A stretch of 64,000 bases of DNA from Herbaspirillum sp. alder98 (GCF_020179755.1 NZ_JAIUCY010000011.1:92516-156515), one strand, 5' to 3'; positions 9,320-18,288 are shown, counted from the first letter of the stretch. Translations and numbers: made by a program. The notes: generated from the sequence alone by a model not told the origin.

Positions 9320-10642
9320 TCAGGCCAGCGTCTTGAGGATCGCGCCCAGCTTGCCGAACAGTTCATCAATCTGCTGGCGGTTGATGATCAGCGGTGGCGA
9401 CAGCGCGATGATGTCGCCGGTGACGCGAATCAGGATGCCATCGTTGAAAGCGCGCACGAAAGCATCATAGGCGCGCGCGCCGATCTTGCCTTCGATGGAC
9501 GACAGTTCGATGCCGGCGATCAAGCCGATGGTGCGGATGTCGATCACGTGCGGCAGGCCGCGCAGCGAATGGGCCGCTTCCTGGAAGTAGTCGGCCACGG
9601 CCTTGGCATTGTCGAGCACGCCGTCCTGTTCGAAGCTGTCGAGCGACGCCAGGCCCGCAGCACAGGCCAGCGGATGGCCCGAATAGGTGTAGCCGTGGAA
9701 CAGTTCGATGCCGGCCGGCCCCTCCATGAAGGCATCGTGGATTTCCTTCTTGACGAACACCGCGCCCATCGGCACCACGCCGTTGGTGAGACCCTTGGCG
9801 GTGGTGACGATGTCGGGTTCGACGTCGAAATAGTCGAACGCGAACGGTGTCGTCAGGCGGCCGAAACCGGTGATGACTTCGTCGAAGATCAGCAGGATGC
9901 CATGCTTGGTGCACAGCTCGCGCAGGCGCTTCAAGTAACCCTTGGGCGGTACCAGCACACCGGTCGATCCGGCTACCGGTTCGACGATCACGGCGGCGAT
10001 GTTGGAGGCGTCGTGCAGCGCGACCAGGCGTTCCAGTTCGTCGGCCAGGTTGGCGCCGACTTCAGGTTCGCCCTTGGTGAAGGCATTCTTTTCAAGGTTG
10101 TGGGTATGCGGCAGGTGATCCACGCCGGCGATCAATGCCGTGCTGAAGGTCTTGCGGTTGCCACCGATGCCGCCCACCGACATGCCGCCGAAACCGACGC
10201 CGTGATAGCCGCGTTCGCGACCGATCAGGCGGGTGCGGGTGGCGTTGCCGCGCACGCGGTGATAGGCCAGCGCGATCTTGAGCGCGGTATCGACCGACTC
10301 CGAGCCCGAGCCGGTATAGAACACATGGCCGAAGCGATTGCCGGTATAGGCCTTCAGGCGCTCGGCCAATTCGAAGGCCGACGGGTGGCCCAGCTGGAAC
10401 GACGGCGCGTAGTCGAGGGTAGCCACCGACTGCTGCACGGCCGATACGATGCGCTGGTTGCCATGACCCAGCGGCACGCACCACAGGCCGGCGGTGCCGT
10501 CGAGGATGGCGTTGCCCGCGTCGTCGCGATAATGCATGCCTTCGGCCGACACCAGCATGCGCGGGCTGGCCTTGAAGTTGCGGTTGGCGGTGTACGGCAT
10601 CCAGTAGGCAGACAGGCCGGGTTTCTGTTCGGAAGTAGACAT
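9320..10642 (-). CDS. Class III omega-aminotransferase (beta-alanine/taurine-pyruvate type)
   Basis: PLP-dependent class III aminotransferase, 440 residues, moving an amino group from an omega-amino acid or amine to pyruvate or a similar acceptor in the cytoplasm. The cofactor lysine is Lys283 in TTAKGLTNG, and DEVITGFGR and the GTAGLWCVPLGHGN region match the omega-amino acid:pyruvate group. ATG at 10642 (MSTSEQKPGL) is preferred to a longer frame that would run into the operator region. A MocR regulator is transcribed divergently, the arrangement seen for gabT/gabR and tpa/tauR, so induction by the amino donor is likely. Beta-alanine, taurine, GABA or a diamine could be the substrate. Confidence 0.88.
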   Translation of the reverse strand: MSTSEQKPGLSAYWMPYTANRNFKASPRMLVSAEGMHYRDDAGNAILDGTAGLWCVPLGHGNQRIVSAVQQSVATLDYAPSFQLGHPSAFELAERLKAYTGNRFGHVFYTGSGSESVDTALKIALAYHRVRGNATRTRLIGRERGYHGVGFGGMSVGGIGGNRKTFSTALIAGVDHLPHTHNLEKNAFTKGEPEVGANLADELERLVALHDASNIAAVIVEPVAGSTGVLVPPKGYLKRLRELCTKHGILLIFDEVITGFGRLTTPFAFDYFDVEPDIVTTAKGLTNGVVPMGAVFVKKEIHDAFMEGPAGIELFHGYTYSGHPLACAAGLASLDSFEQDGVLDNAKAVADYFQEAAHSLRGLPHVIDIRTIGLIAGIELSSIEGKIGARAYDAFVRAFNDGILIRVTGDIIALSPPLIINRQQIDELFGKLGAILKTLA

Positions 10643-10696
10643 GGGGCGCACCAGCGGGCGGAAGTTGAGAACAGCTTGATTATTGCCAGACACTGG

Positions 10697-10763
10697 CAGT
10701 ATTGTTAGACACACTTTTGAAAATCATACGAAACTGTATTGCAAAGTTCAGTGAACTGTATTG
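10697..10763. promoter_or_regulatory. Direct repeats, probable MocR operator
   Basis: AACTGTATTG is present twice in the same orientation, at 10732-10741 and 10754-10763, exactly 22 bp (two turns) apart; a related CAGTATTG lies at 10697-10704. All are in the 252-bp gap between the divergent aminotransferase and MocR genes. MocR/GabR proteins are known to bind direct repeats in such gaps, so these are the best operator candidates. Confidence 0.6.
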
Positions 10764-10894
10764 ACTCGCAGGATGGGAAAGACGCTGTCCATGCATCCCG
10801 GATTTTCAGGCCGGATCCCGTCTATAGGCCTTTTCCGGGTGGCATGCGTGGTCGCGGTGAGCAATACACTTTACGGATCTGTATCGGAGAATGC

Positions 10895-12313
10895 ATGGCC
10901 AAGTCAGTGCGCGAAGAGCTGCACCTGCAATTGCACAGGAATACCGCGACCCGCCTGGTCGAGCAGGTGGCGGCCGAACTGGCGCGCCTGATCGAGGCTG
11001 GCCAGTTGCGTTCCGGCGAACGCCTGCCGTCGGTTCGGCAATTGGCGCAGAGCCACGACATCGGCGCCTCGACCGTGGTCGAGGCCTACGAACAACTGGT
11101 GGCGCGCGGCCTGTTGCAGGCTCGCCGCGGGGCCGGCTTCTTTGTCGCCGCGCGCGCCACCCAGGCCGGTGCGCGAGCGGTCTTTACGCCCCATGAGCCG
11201 GCCATCGACTCGGCCTGGCTGCTGTCGCAGATGTTTGCCGATGACCGGGTGCCGATCAAGGCCGGCGCCGGCTGGCTGCCGGGCAAGTGGCTCAACGATG
11301 AAGGCCTGCACCAGGCCGAGCGGCGCATCATCCGTTCTCCCGGCCTGCAGCAGGTGGCCTATGGTCATCCCTTCGGGTACGCGCCGTTGCGCCAGCAGAT
11401 TGCCCAGTTTTTGGGCCACTGGGCGCTGGAGCTGTCGATCGACCAGGTGCTCACCACCCACGGTGCGACCCAGGCGCTGGACCTGGTGGTGCGCACCATG
11501 ACGCAGCCGGGCGACACGGTCATGATCGACGACCCCGGATACTGCAACCTGATCGCCATGCTGCGCCTGGCCGGCCTGAACGTGATCGGGGTGCCGCGCA
11601 TTCCGGGCGGGGTCGACGCCGAAGCGCTCGACGTGCTGGCGCGCCAGCATCGTCCCAAGCTGTTCTTCACCACCAGCGTGTTGCAGAATCCGACCGGCAC
11701 TTCCTACACGCCGGCCTGCGCCATGCGCGTGTTGCAGGCGGCCGAGCGGCATGGTTTCTGGGTGGTGGAGGACGATATCTTCCGCGAACTGGGCCAGCCC
11801 ACCGACCCCATGCTGGCCGCGCTCGATGGGTTGCAGCGGGTGATCTACGTGGGCAGTTTCTCCAAGACCATCGCACCCTCGCTGCGGGTCGGATTCGTCG
11901 CCTGCCAGCCGGAGCTGGCGCGCCAGATCGTGCACACCAAGATGATCCTGACGCTGACCAATTCCGAGATCAACGAACGCCTGGTCCACAACGTGCTCAC
12001 CGAAGGGCATCACCGGCGCCATGTGCAAACGCTCAACGCGACGCTGCTCAATGCCCAGTCCACGCTCAATGCACGGCTGGCCGAGGTCGGCCTGATTCCC
12101 TTTACCGCGCCACGCGGCGGCATGTTCACCTGGGCCACGCTGGCCGACAGCAAGCTGTCGGCGCGCGAGATCGCCGACCGTGCGCGGCAGAAGGGCATCT
12201 GGCTGGCGCCGGGCGATTTCTTCCGGCTCAATACACCGGAGCAGGCCAGTTTTCGGTTCAACGTCGGTTTTGCCGATGTGCCGGAATTGTTCGAGTTCTT
12301 CCGCACGTTGTGA
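10895..12313 (+). CDS. MocR-family GntR regulator with aminotransferase-like domain
   Basis: Transcription regulator of 472 residues combining an N-terminal GntR winged helix (about residues 10-75; RSGERLPSVRQLAQSHDIGA) with a fold-type I aminotransferase domain used for effector sensing. The PLP-binding lysine is Lys324 in YVGSFSKTIAPSL, and NPTGTSY is also conserved, so cofactor binding should be retained. The start at 10895 (MAKSVREELH) has GGAGA at 10886-10890; the frame is open further upstream but without family similarity. It is divergent from the omega-aminotransferase and probably activates it and represses itself. Confidence 0.9.
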   Translation: MAKSVREELHLQLHRNTATRLVEQVAAELARLIEAGQLRSGERLPSVRQLAQSHDIGASTVVEAYEQLVARGLLQARRGAGFFVAARATQAGARAVFTPHEPAIDSAWLLSQMFADDRVPIKAGAGWLPGKWLNDEGLHQAERRIIRSPGLQQVAYGHPFGYAPLRQQIAQFLGHWALELSIDQVLTTHGATQALDLVVRTMTQPGDTVMIDDPGYCNLIAMLRLAGLNVIGVPRIPGGVDAEALDVLARQHRPKLFFTTSVLQNPTGTSYTPACAMRVLQAAERHGFWVVEDDIFRELGQPTDPMLAALDGLQRVIYVGSFSKTIAPSLRVGFVACQPELARQIVHTKMILTLTNSEINERLVHNVLTEGHHRRHVQTLNATLLNAQSTLNARLAEVGLIPFTAPRGGMFTWATLADSKLSAREIADRARQKGIWLAPGDFFRLNTPEQASFRFNVGFADVPELFEFFRTL

Positions 12314-12353
12314 GCAGTAGAATGGTCAACCCTTTCTTCATGGATTGCCAAGC

Positions 12354-12998
12354 ATGAACCCGACGCTTACTACCCCCGGCATTCGCGCCGTCGTCTTCGA
12401 TTTTGGCGGCGTGCTGTTCGACTGGAGCCCGCTGCATGTCTATCAACAGCTGATCGCCGACGACGAAGAGCGGCGCCGGTTCTTGCGCGACGTCTGCTCG
12501 CCGCTGTGGAATGTGCAACAGGATGCCGGTCGCACGCTCGCCGAAGGCACCGAGTTGCTGGTGGCCGAGCATCCGCAGCACGCGTCATTGATTCGCGCTT
12601 TCTATGATCGCTGGACGGAGATGTTGCGCGGCCCGCTGGACGATGGCGTGACGCTGCTGAAGGACCTGCATGCAAGCCGCATGCCGTTGTTCGGCCTGAC
12701 CAACTGGTCCGCTGAGACGTTTCCGTATGCGCGCGATAACTATGATTTCCTGGACGTGTTCCAGGACATCGTGGTGTCAGGTGACGAGAAGTGCATCAAG
12801 CCCGATCCGCGTATCTATGAAATCGCATTGGCGCGCTATGGCGCGCACCTGCCTGACCTGAAGCCGGATGAACTGGTGTTCATCGACGACCTGAAGATCA
12901 ATGTGGACGCTGCGCAAGCGCTGGGCTGGCATGGCATCCTGCATGTCGATGCCGCGCACACTCGGGCCGAGCTGAATGCGCTGGGCATTGTGGTCTGA
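12354..12998 (+). CDS. HAD-family hydrolase
   Basis: Haloacid dehalogenase-superfamily phosphatase or dehalogenase-like enzyme, 214 residues. Motif I is VVFDFGGVLFDWSP (nucleophile Asp), the motif III lysine sits in KCIKPDPRIY, and motif IV is VFIDDLKIN. The first motif Asp is followed by GG rather than a second Asp, as in the YihX/epoxide hydrolase N-terminal-type subgroup that acts on small phosphates such as sugar phosphates. An ATG at 12354 is used; an in-frame TTG three codons upstream is less likely. The gene follows the MocR gene by 40 bp but there is no functional link visible. Confidence 0.85.
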   Translation: MNPTLTTPGIRAVVFDFGGVLFDWSPLHVYQQLIADDEERRRFLRDVCSPLWNVQQDAGRTLAEGTELLVAEHPQHASLIRAFYDRWTEMLRGPLDDGVTLLKDLHASRMPLFGLTNWSAETFPYARDNYDFLDVFQDIVVSGDEKCIKPDPRIYEIALARYGAHLPDLKPDELVFIDDLKINVDAAQALGWHGILHVDAAHTRAELNALGIVV

Positions 12999-13012
12999 GG
13001 ATCGGGGCCAAT

Positions 13013-13042
13013 GCTGGGTCCTGACGAATGTCAGGACCCAGC
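13013..13042. repeat. REP-like palindrome between convergent genes
   Basis: A near-perfect 30-bp palindrome has arms GCTGGGTCCTGAC and GTCAGGACCCAGC with a 4-base loop. It lies between the HAD gene and the DsbA-like gene and overlaps the end of the latter. The same arm sequence recurs at 22238-22319 and in every unit of the array at 63350-64000. It may work as a bidirectional terminator, though there is no T run. Confidence 0.75.
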
Positions 13043-13681
13043 GTCTTCAATCGCTTCCCGAAGATAAACAGCCCATTCGACCGGCCGGCCCAGCCACGGA
13101 CCCACCTCGATTACTTCCATCGCCTCACCCCGTTGCAGCACGAAGGTGGGGAAGCCACGGCCGCCCACCTGGTCGAGCAAATCGCGCGTCGCCTGGAAAT
13201 GCGCTTCGAGCGGTTGTTGCTGCATGGCTGCGGCAAAGGCCTGGCCATCGGCGCCCAACTGTTCGGCCAGCGCAACCAGCACCGATTCGTCCGAAATGCG
13301 GCGTCCATCCTGATAATGCGCGCGCTGGATTGCCGCCAGCAGGTCCAGCCCGGCGTCATTGCCCTTGAGCGATTGCATCGCCAGCACGGCGGCAATCGGC
13401 GGGCCCGAGTCGAAGACGGCGGTGGTGTCGGTGAGCAGGCCATTGAAATAGCGTTCACCGAATACCTGCCCACTCAACTGCGCAATGCGGTGATCGTGCG
13501 GCATCACGTAGTTGCGCAGATCGGCGGTCACCTGGCGCCGGTTGCGCCCGGCCATCATGCCGCCGCCGTGCGCTGTCACCGGTAATACGGCGCGTGCCGC
13601 CGTCACCAGCGGCGACGCGCCGTAGCACCAGCCGCACAGCGGGTCGTGGATGTAATGCAGCGATGCGGCCGGAGTACCCAT
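13031..13681 (-). CDS. DsbA-family protein (cytoplasmic CxxC type)
   Basis: Thioredoxin-fold protein of the DsbA superfamily, 216 residues, with the redox pair Cys16-x-x-Cys19 in DPLCGWCYGA directly at the N-terminus. There is no signal peptide, so it is probably cytoplasmic, like the FrnE/YjbH-type group, rather than a periplasmic oxidase. GGRGFPTFVLQRGE holds the expected cis-Pro. The last residues (DAGS and stop) are encoded by the REP-like palindrome at 13013-13042, so the C-terminus may have been modified by that element. Its start overlaps the stop of the reductase gene by one base (TGATG), so the two are co-translated. Confidence 0.85.
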   Translation of the reverse strand: MGTPAASLHYIHDPLCGWCYGASPLVTAARAVLPVTAHGGGMMAGRNRRQVTADLRNYVMPHDHRIAQLSGQVFGERYFNGLLTDTTAVFDSGPPIAAVLAMQSLKGNDAGLDLLAAIQRAHYQDGRRISDESVLVALAEQLGADGQAFAAAMQQQPLEAHFQATRDLLDQVGGRGFPTFVLQRGEAMEVIEVGPWLGRPVEWAVYLREAIEDAGS

Positions 13682-14292
13682 CAGTAACCTACGGTAAAGC
13701 GTGTGCGTACATGCTTGGGCTGCTCGAGTTCGTCGAGCAGGGCGATGGCGTAGTCTTCATACGAGATCCAGCTACGGCCATCGGCGGCGGTCAGCAGTTC
13801 ATTGGCGCCGAGGCGGAACTTGCCGGACCGCTCGCCGGCGATGAACAGCGCCGACGGCGACAGGAAGGTCCAGTCCAGTTCTTGCTCGGCGCGCAAGTCG
13901 CCCAGGAAGTCACGACCGGCCGAGGCTTCTGCCTTGTATTCAGCGGGAAACTCGGGGAGGTCGATCAAGGCCTTGCCAGGTGCGATTTCCAGGCTGCCGG
14001 CGCCGCCCACCACGGCCAGGCGCTTAACGCCAGCCTGCTTCACCGCCGGCAGCAGGTCGGCGGCCTTGAAGTTGACGAAGCGACCGCTGGACACTGCCAC
14101 ATCGGCGCCAGCCAATGCGGTTGCCAGTGCGGCGCTGTCGAGCACGTCGGCGCTGCGGGCGGTGACCTGCTCTTGCGGCTTGATCTTGCTGGCGTCGCGG
14201 GCGATGGCGATGACCTTGTGGCCGCGGCGCAGGGCTTCTTCGAGGATGCGGCTACCGACGTTGCCGGTGGCGCCGATGATGGCGATGTTCAT
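13681..14292 (-). CDS. NAD(P)-binding Rossmann-fold reductase
   Basis: Atypical short-chain reductase of the NAD(P)H-binding/NmrA-like group (annotated elsewhere as NADH-flavin reductase or YwnB-like), 203 residues. The cofactor motif GATGNVGSRI is at the very N-terminus, and VVGGAGSLEI lies in the middle. Such proteins bind NAD(P) and act on quinones or flavins, or sense redox state. It forms a two-gene unit with the DsbA-like gene, which suggests a shared thiol or electrophile stress function; this is inference. Transcription probably starts in the gap at 14293-14440. Confidence 0.82.
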   Translation of the reverse strand: MNIAIIGATGNVGSRILEEALRRGHKVIAIARDASKIKPQEQVTARSADVLDSAALATALAGADVAVSSGRFVNFKAADLLPAVKQAGVKRLAVVGGAGSLEIAPGKALIDLPEFPAEYKAEASAGRDFLGDLRAEQELDWTFLSPSALFIAGERSGKFRLGANELLTAADGRSWISYEDYAIALLDELEQPKHVRTRFTVGY

Positions 14293-14406
14293 GCTGATGT
14301 CCTTTTGTGAGATGAAAACGGCGCCGTGTCTTCGAACGACGACGCTCGGTTGTTGCTGGACTCCAGATTAGCCACTTCTTTCGTTCGGAAAAACAACGTA
14401 ATGCAA

Positions 14407-14423
14407 TATAGTTTGTTTCTATA
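14407..14423. promoter_or_regulatory. Inverted repeat upstream of the reductase gene
   Basis: TATAG (14407-14411) and CTATA (14419-14423) face each other across 7 bases in the AT-rich gap between the GlxA-type regulator gene and the reductase gene. It may be an operator or part of a promoter; there is no direct evidence for either. Confidence 0.3.
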
Positions 14424-14440
14424 AACGTTCAGATAGAACC

Positions 14441-15412
14441 TCAACCCGGCATCACATCGACCTGGCGTTGCCGCGCCAGGCGGCGCAAGCTTGCCGGCGG
14501 CTGCCCGAACAGGCGCATGAAAGCGCGTCGCATGCGATCCGGATCGCCGAAGCCACTGGCACGGGCGATGGCGTCCAGTGAGTCCGATGATGCTTCGATC
14601 CGGATGCGTGCCGCCTCGGCGCGCATCTGTTCGATCGCCTTGGCCGGCGTCTGGCCGGTTTCCGCGGCAAAGGTGCGGTCGAACTGGCGGCGACTCAGGC
14701 AGGCGACTTCGGCCAGGATATCCACCGTCAATTCCTGCTGCAGATGCTCGCGCGCGAAGGTGAGGGCAGTACGGATGCGATCGCTGCCGCCGTCCATTTC
14801 CTGCAATGCCGAAAATTGCGATTGCCCGCCCGGGCGGCGATGGAATACCACCAGCTCGCGCGCCACCGCACGGGCCAGCTCGGCGCCGTGGTCGTCTTCG
14901 ATCAGCGCCAGGGCGAGGTCGATGCCGGCCGAAATACCGGCGGAGGTCCACACCGCGCCATCGCGCGAATAGATCCGGTCGCTGTCGACCAGCACCTTGG
15001 GATGCATCTTCTGCAACTTGGCCGCCATGCGCCAATGGGTAGTCGCGTGCCTGCCGTCGAGAATACCGGCCGCGGCCAGCACGAAGGCCCCGGTGCAGAC
15101 GCCGGCAATCCGGCGCGCATGTTGCTGCATGTACAGGATGTAGCGCCGCAGCGCGTCCGACACCAGCCCCTCGCGCGGCGCACCGCCACCGGCGACGATG
15201 AGCGTGTCGAAGATGGCATTGCCGATGGCTTCGGTCTGCGTGCAGGCGCCGGCCGAACTGCGGATCAGGCCGCCCGGCTCCGACAGCAGCGTGAGTTGAT
15301 ACAGCGTCTTGCCGGAGACCCGATTGGCCGCGTCGAAGGTCGACAGCGGTCCGGTGAAATCGAGCATGCTGCAGTCGGCGAAGATCAGGAAGGCGATGGG
15401 GCGAACGGGCAT
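14441..15412 (-). CDS. GlxA-family AraC-type transcriptional regulator
   Basis: Regulator of 323 residues with an N-terminal DJ-1/PfpI-like domain (residues about 5-190, beginning PVRPIAFLIFADCSMLDFTG) and a C-terminal AraC double helix-turn-helix (LTVDILAEVACLSRRQFDRT, then DAIARASGFGDPDRMRRAF). The domain order and length are those of the GlxA group. ATG at 15412 (MPVRPIAF) is used; the frame extends upstream over the promoter region of the divergent MFS gene and has no similarity there. It faces the MFS gene across 112 bp and precedes the reductase/DsbA pair on the same strand, so it could control either. Confidence 0.9.
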   Translation of the reverse strand: MPVRPIAFLIFADCSMLDFTGPLSTFDAANRVSGKTLYQLTLLSEPGGLIRSSAGACTQTEAIGNAIFDTLIVAGGGAPREGLVSDALRRYILYMQQHARRIAGVCTGAFVLAAAGILDGRHATTHWRMAAKLQKMHPKVLVDSDRIYSRDGAVWTSAGISAGIDLALALIEDDHGAELARAVARELVVFHRRPGGQSQFSALQEMDGGSDRIRTALTFAREHLQQELTVDILAEVACLSRRQFDRTFAAETGQTPAKAIEQMRAEAARIRIEASSDSLDAIARASGFGDPDRMRRAFMRLFGQPPASLRRLARQRQVDVMPG

Positions 15413-15444
15413 GGCGCACCTGGCAAGGGAAAAGATAGGGATGT

Positions 15445-15473
15445 CTTGAAGTGCAGGAATTATGTCATTCAAG
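15445..15473. promoter_or_regulatory. Inverted repeat in the glxA-like/MFS divergent gap
   Basis: CTTGAA (15445-15450) and TTCAAG (15468-15473) form a symmetric pair, 23 bp repeat to repeat, midway between the divergent starts at 15412 and 15525. A plausible binding site for the GlxA-type regulator; based on position and symmetry only. Confidence 0.3.
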
Positions 15474-15524
15474 CCGTTGACGTGCAGGCCACACTGCGCA
15501 TCACTCCATCTCTCAGGACCTGCC

Positions 15525-16763
15525 ATGCAATGCGTCGCCCTCCCTGTTTCTTCCGTCCCGGCGCGCCACCGCTGGAAAGTGCTGGCTGCCGGCGTGGCCG
15601 CCAACGCCAGTTTTTCGGCAATCTTTTCCGGCATCCCCGTCACCTCGGTGGTGTTACGCGCCCAGTACCAGCTCAGCAATGCGCAACTGGGACTGGCGCT
15701 CGGCCTGCTGAGCCTGGGCGTGGCGCTGGGCGAACTGCCGTGGGGCATGCTGACCGATCGATTCGGCGATCGCAAGGTATTGCTCACCGGTCTGCTCGGC
15801 ACGGTGGCCGCGCTCTGGCTGTTGATCGTGATGGCCTTGCCGGGGCAGGGTGGTGCCGTTTATTTCTGGCTATGTGCCGGGCTGATGCTGGCCGGCCTGC
15901 TGGGCGGCAGTGTCAACGGCGCCAGCGGCCGTGCGGTGATGGCCTGGTTCAGGGACGGCGAACGCGGCCTGGCCATGAGCATCCGCCAGACCGCCGTGCC
16001 GTTGGGTGGCGGCATCGGCGCCTTGCTGTTGCCGTCGCTGGCCGCGCATGCAGGTTTTGGCGCCGTCTATGGGGTACTGATCGCCGGCTGCCTGGCCAGC
16101 GTGGCACTGACCTTGCGATGGTTGCGTGAACCGCCGCTGCAGGTAGCCGCGCCTACTGCCACGCAGATGCCCGTATCGGCCAGGTCCACGTTGCGCAATC
16201 CGCTGGTGTGGCGGCTGGCGCTGGGCACCGGCCTGCTGTGCGCGCCGCAGGTGGCGGTGATCAGCTTCGGCGGCATCTTCCTGCATGACGCGTCGAATGC
16301 CGGCGTAGTCTTGATCAGCGCTGTGATGACGGCGTTGCAGGTGGGCGCGGCGGGTTGCCGCATCGCCAGCGGACGCTGGACCGATCGTCGCGGCAACCGG
16401 CATGCCTATCTACGCGGTAGCGCCCTGCTCAGTGCGGCCCTGTTTGCCGTGTTGGCGCTGCTCAGCGTGTGGAGCGACCGCCCTGCCTTGCTGCTGCCGC
16501 TGGCCATCGCCATGGCCATCGCCGGCACGGCTGTGTCGGCCTGGCACGGCGTGGCCTATACCGAACTGGCGGTGCAGGCGGGGCCGGCCCAGGTCGGCAC
16601 CGCGCTCGGGCTGGGCAACAGTTGTGTATTCCTGGTGTTCTTCCTGACGGCGCAAGCCTTGCCGCTGGTGTTGCAGCGTTGCGGGTGGACCGTGGTCTGG
16701 CTGTCGCTGGCCGTGGTGGCGTTGGCCGTGTGGCCGTTGTTTCCCCCACCGGTGCGGCGCTGA
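15525..16763 (+). CDS. MFS transporter
   Basis: Inner-membrane major facilitator with about twelve membrane segments, 412 residues. The loop 2-3 signature is seen as GMLTDRFGDRKVL, and a weaker repeat RWTDRRGNRH follows in the second half. The start at 15525 (MQCVALPVSS) is chosen from the hydrophobicity onset; upstream sequence is the divergent promoter. CynX/NarK-like uptake or drug export are both possible. Its neighbour across the gap is the GlxA-type regulator, its likely controller. Confidence 0.85.
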   Translation: MQCVALPVSSVPARHRWKVLAAGVAANASFSAIFSGIPVTSVVLRAQYQLSNAQLGLALGLLSLGVALGELPWGMLTDRFGDRKVLLTGLLGTVAALWLLIVMALPGQGGAVYFWLCAGLMLAGLLGGSVNGASGRAVMAWFRDGERGLAMSIRQTAVPLGGGIGALLLPSLAAHAGFGAVYGVLIAGCLASVALTLRWLREPPLQVAAPTATQMPVSARSTLRNPLVWRLALGTGLLCAPQVAVISFGGIFLHDASNAGVVLISAVMTALQVGAAGCRIASGRWTDRRGNRHAYLRGSALLSAALFAVLALLSVWSDRPALLLPLAIAMAIAGTAVSAWHGVAYTELAVQAGPAQVGTALGLGNSCVFLVFFLTAQALPLVLQRCGWTVVWLSLAVVALAVWPLFPPPVRR

Positions 16764-16820
16764 CGTTCGCCCTGGCTTTTGACTACAATGCTCTCCCATG
16801 ATCATTTGCCCCGACATGCC

Positions 16821-17720
16821 ATGGACCGCCTGATCGCCATGCAGGTATTCGTCACCGTGGTCGATAGCGGCAGCCTGTCGGCAGCGGCCCAGCAGCTCGA
16901 CCTGTCGCGCCCGGTGGTGTCGCGCTACGTGGCCGAACTGGAAGAGTGGGTGGGCGCGCGCTTGTTGCACCGGACCACGCGGCGGCTGTCGCTGACGCCG
17001 GCCGGCAACGAGATCCTGGCGCGCTGCCGGCAGATGCTGGTGCTGTCGGACGACATGCGGCATGCCGTCGATACCCCCGACGAGACGCCGCGTGGCCTGC
17101 TGCGCATCACCTCCAGCACCTCCTTTACCCAGACCCAGCTGGTGCAGGCGGTGGTCGACTACGGTCGGCGCTATCCCGAGGTGGCGGTCGACCTGGTGGC
17201 GCTGGACCGCACCGTGAACCTGGTCGAGGAGCGGATCGACCTGGCCATCCGCATGACCACCCGGCTCGAACCCAACCTGATCGCCAGGAAGCTGACGGTA
17301 TGCCACTCGGTCATCTGCGCCACACCGCAATACCTGGCGCGGCACGGCACGCCGACCCAGGTGGAAGACCTGGCGCTGCACAATTGCCTCACGCATTCGT
17401 ATGTCGGCCGCAGCCTGTGGCAGTTCGAACCGCGTGGCGCCGGCGGGCGCGCAAGCTCGGTGGCGGTCGGCGGCAGCATCAGCGCCAATGAGGTGACGGT
17501 GTTGTTGCAGGCGGTGCTGGCCGGGGTCGGGGTGGGCCATATGCCGGCCTATTCGGTGGCGCCGTTATTGGCATCGGGCGAGCTGGTGGCGTTGCTGCCG
17601 GAGCATGAGCCGACCCAGCTGGGGATGTATGCGGTCTATGCGTCGCGCAAGCACATGCCGGCGACGCTGCGCACGATGGTGGATTTCCTGGCCGAGCGTT
17701 TTCGGGAGCAGCCTTTCTGA
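16821..17720 (+). CDS. LysR-family transcriptional regulator
   Basis: LysR-type regulator, 299 residues. The N-terminal winged helix-turn-helix (MDRLIAMQVFVTVVDSGSLS through LDLSRPVVSRYVAELE) is followed by a substrate-binding domain. It belongs to the large AaeR/DsdC-like group that often acts on neighbouring exporters. ATG at 16821 is the canonical LysR start; the 14 codons upstream in frame are not conserved-looking. It lies 57 bp downstream of the MFS gene on the same strand and may be co-transcribed with it. Converges with the PAS-LuxR gene with a 7-bp gap. Confidence 0.9.
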   Translation: MDRLIAMQVFVTVVDSGSLSAAAQQLDLSRPVVSRYVAELEEWVGARLLHRTTRRLSLTPAGNEILARCRQMLVLSDDMRHAVDTPDETPRGLLRITSSTSFTQTQLVQAVVDYGRRYPEVAVDLVALDRTVNLVEERIDLAIRMTTRLEPNLIARKLTVCHSVICATPQYLARHGTPTQVEDLALHNCLTHSYVGRSLWQFEPRGAGGRASSVAVGGSISANEVTVLLQAVLAGVGVGHMPAYSVAPLLASGELVALLPEHEPTQLGMYAVYASRKHMPATLRTMVDFLAERFREQPF

Positions 17721-17727
17721 AAGGCGA

Positions 17728-18288
17728 TCAGGGCGTGATGCTGAGCAGCTTGTGCACCAGTTCCGAGGACGTGGCGGCGGCAAATTTGCGCATCAGCCGG
17801 GCCCGGTGCATCTCGACCGTGCGCGGGCTCAGTTCGACCTGGCGCGCGATCAGCTTACTGGTCTTGCCTTCGACCAGCAATGCCGCGATCTCGCGCTCGC
17901 GGGGCGTCAGGCCCGGCGTGATCGGGCGCTTGGCGCTGACATCCTCGAAGGTCCAGATGCCGGCCGCATGCGGGTCGCCCTGCACCAGCGAATGGCCGGT
18001 GACGTGGCACCAGAACATCTCGTCGGTGGAGCGCTTCATGATGCGCTCGTCCGAATAGAAGCCCTTTTCGTTCAGTATCGGCACCAGGCGTTGGCCGGTG
18101 CGTTCGAACTCGTCCGGCGTCGGATAGATCTCGAGGAAGGATTTCTTGCGCAGCGACTCGACCGGATAGCCGAACATCGCCGCCATCGCCAGGTTACCCT
18201 GCTGGATGATGCGATTGTGGGAGATGCACATCCCGATCGGGGCGTGCATGAAGACCTGTTCGAAATCGATGGCAGGTAACGTGGTCAT
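17728..18288 (-). CDS. PAS-domain LuxR-type transcriptional regulator
   Basis: Small sensor-regulator of 186 residues: an N-terminal PAS domain (about residues 5-115, including YPVESLRKKSFLEIYPTPDE) joined to a C-terminal LuxR/FixJ helix-turn-helix (LTPREREIAALLVEGKTSKL, then SPRTVEMHRARLMRKF). There is no receiver domain, so it senses its signal directly through PAS rather than by phosphorylation. ATG at 18288 is preferred over an upstream in-frame TTG. It is divergent from the CoA-transferase genes across a 210-bp gap, which makes them the probable target. Confidence 0.88.
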   Translation of the reverse strand: MTTLPAIDFEQVFMHAPIGMCISHNRIIQQGNLAMAAMFGYPVESLRKKSFLEIYPTPDEFERTGQRLVPILNEKGFYSDERIMKRSTDEMFWCHVTGHSLVQGDPHAAGIWTFEDVSAKRPITPGLTPREREIAALLVEGKTSKLIARQVELSPRTVEMHRARLMRKFAAATSSELVHKLLSITP

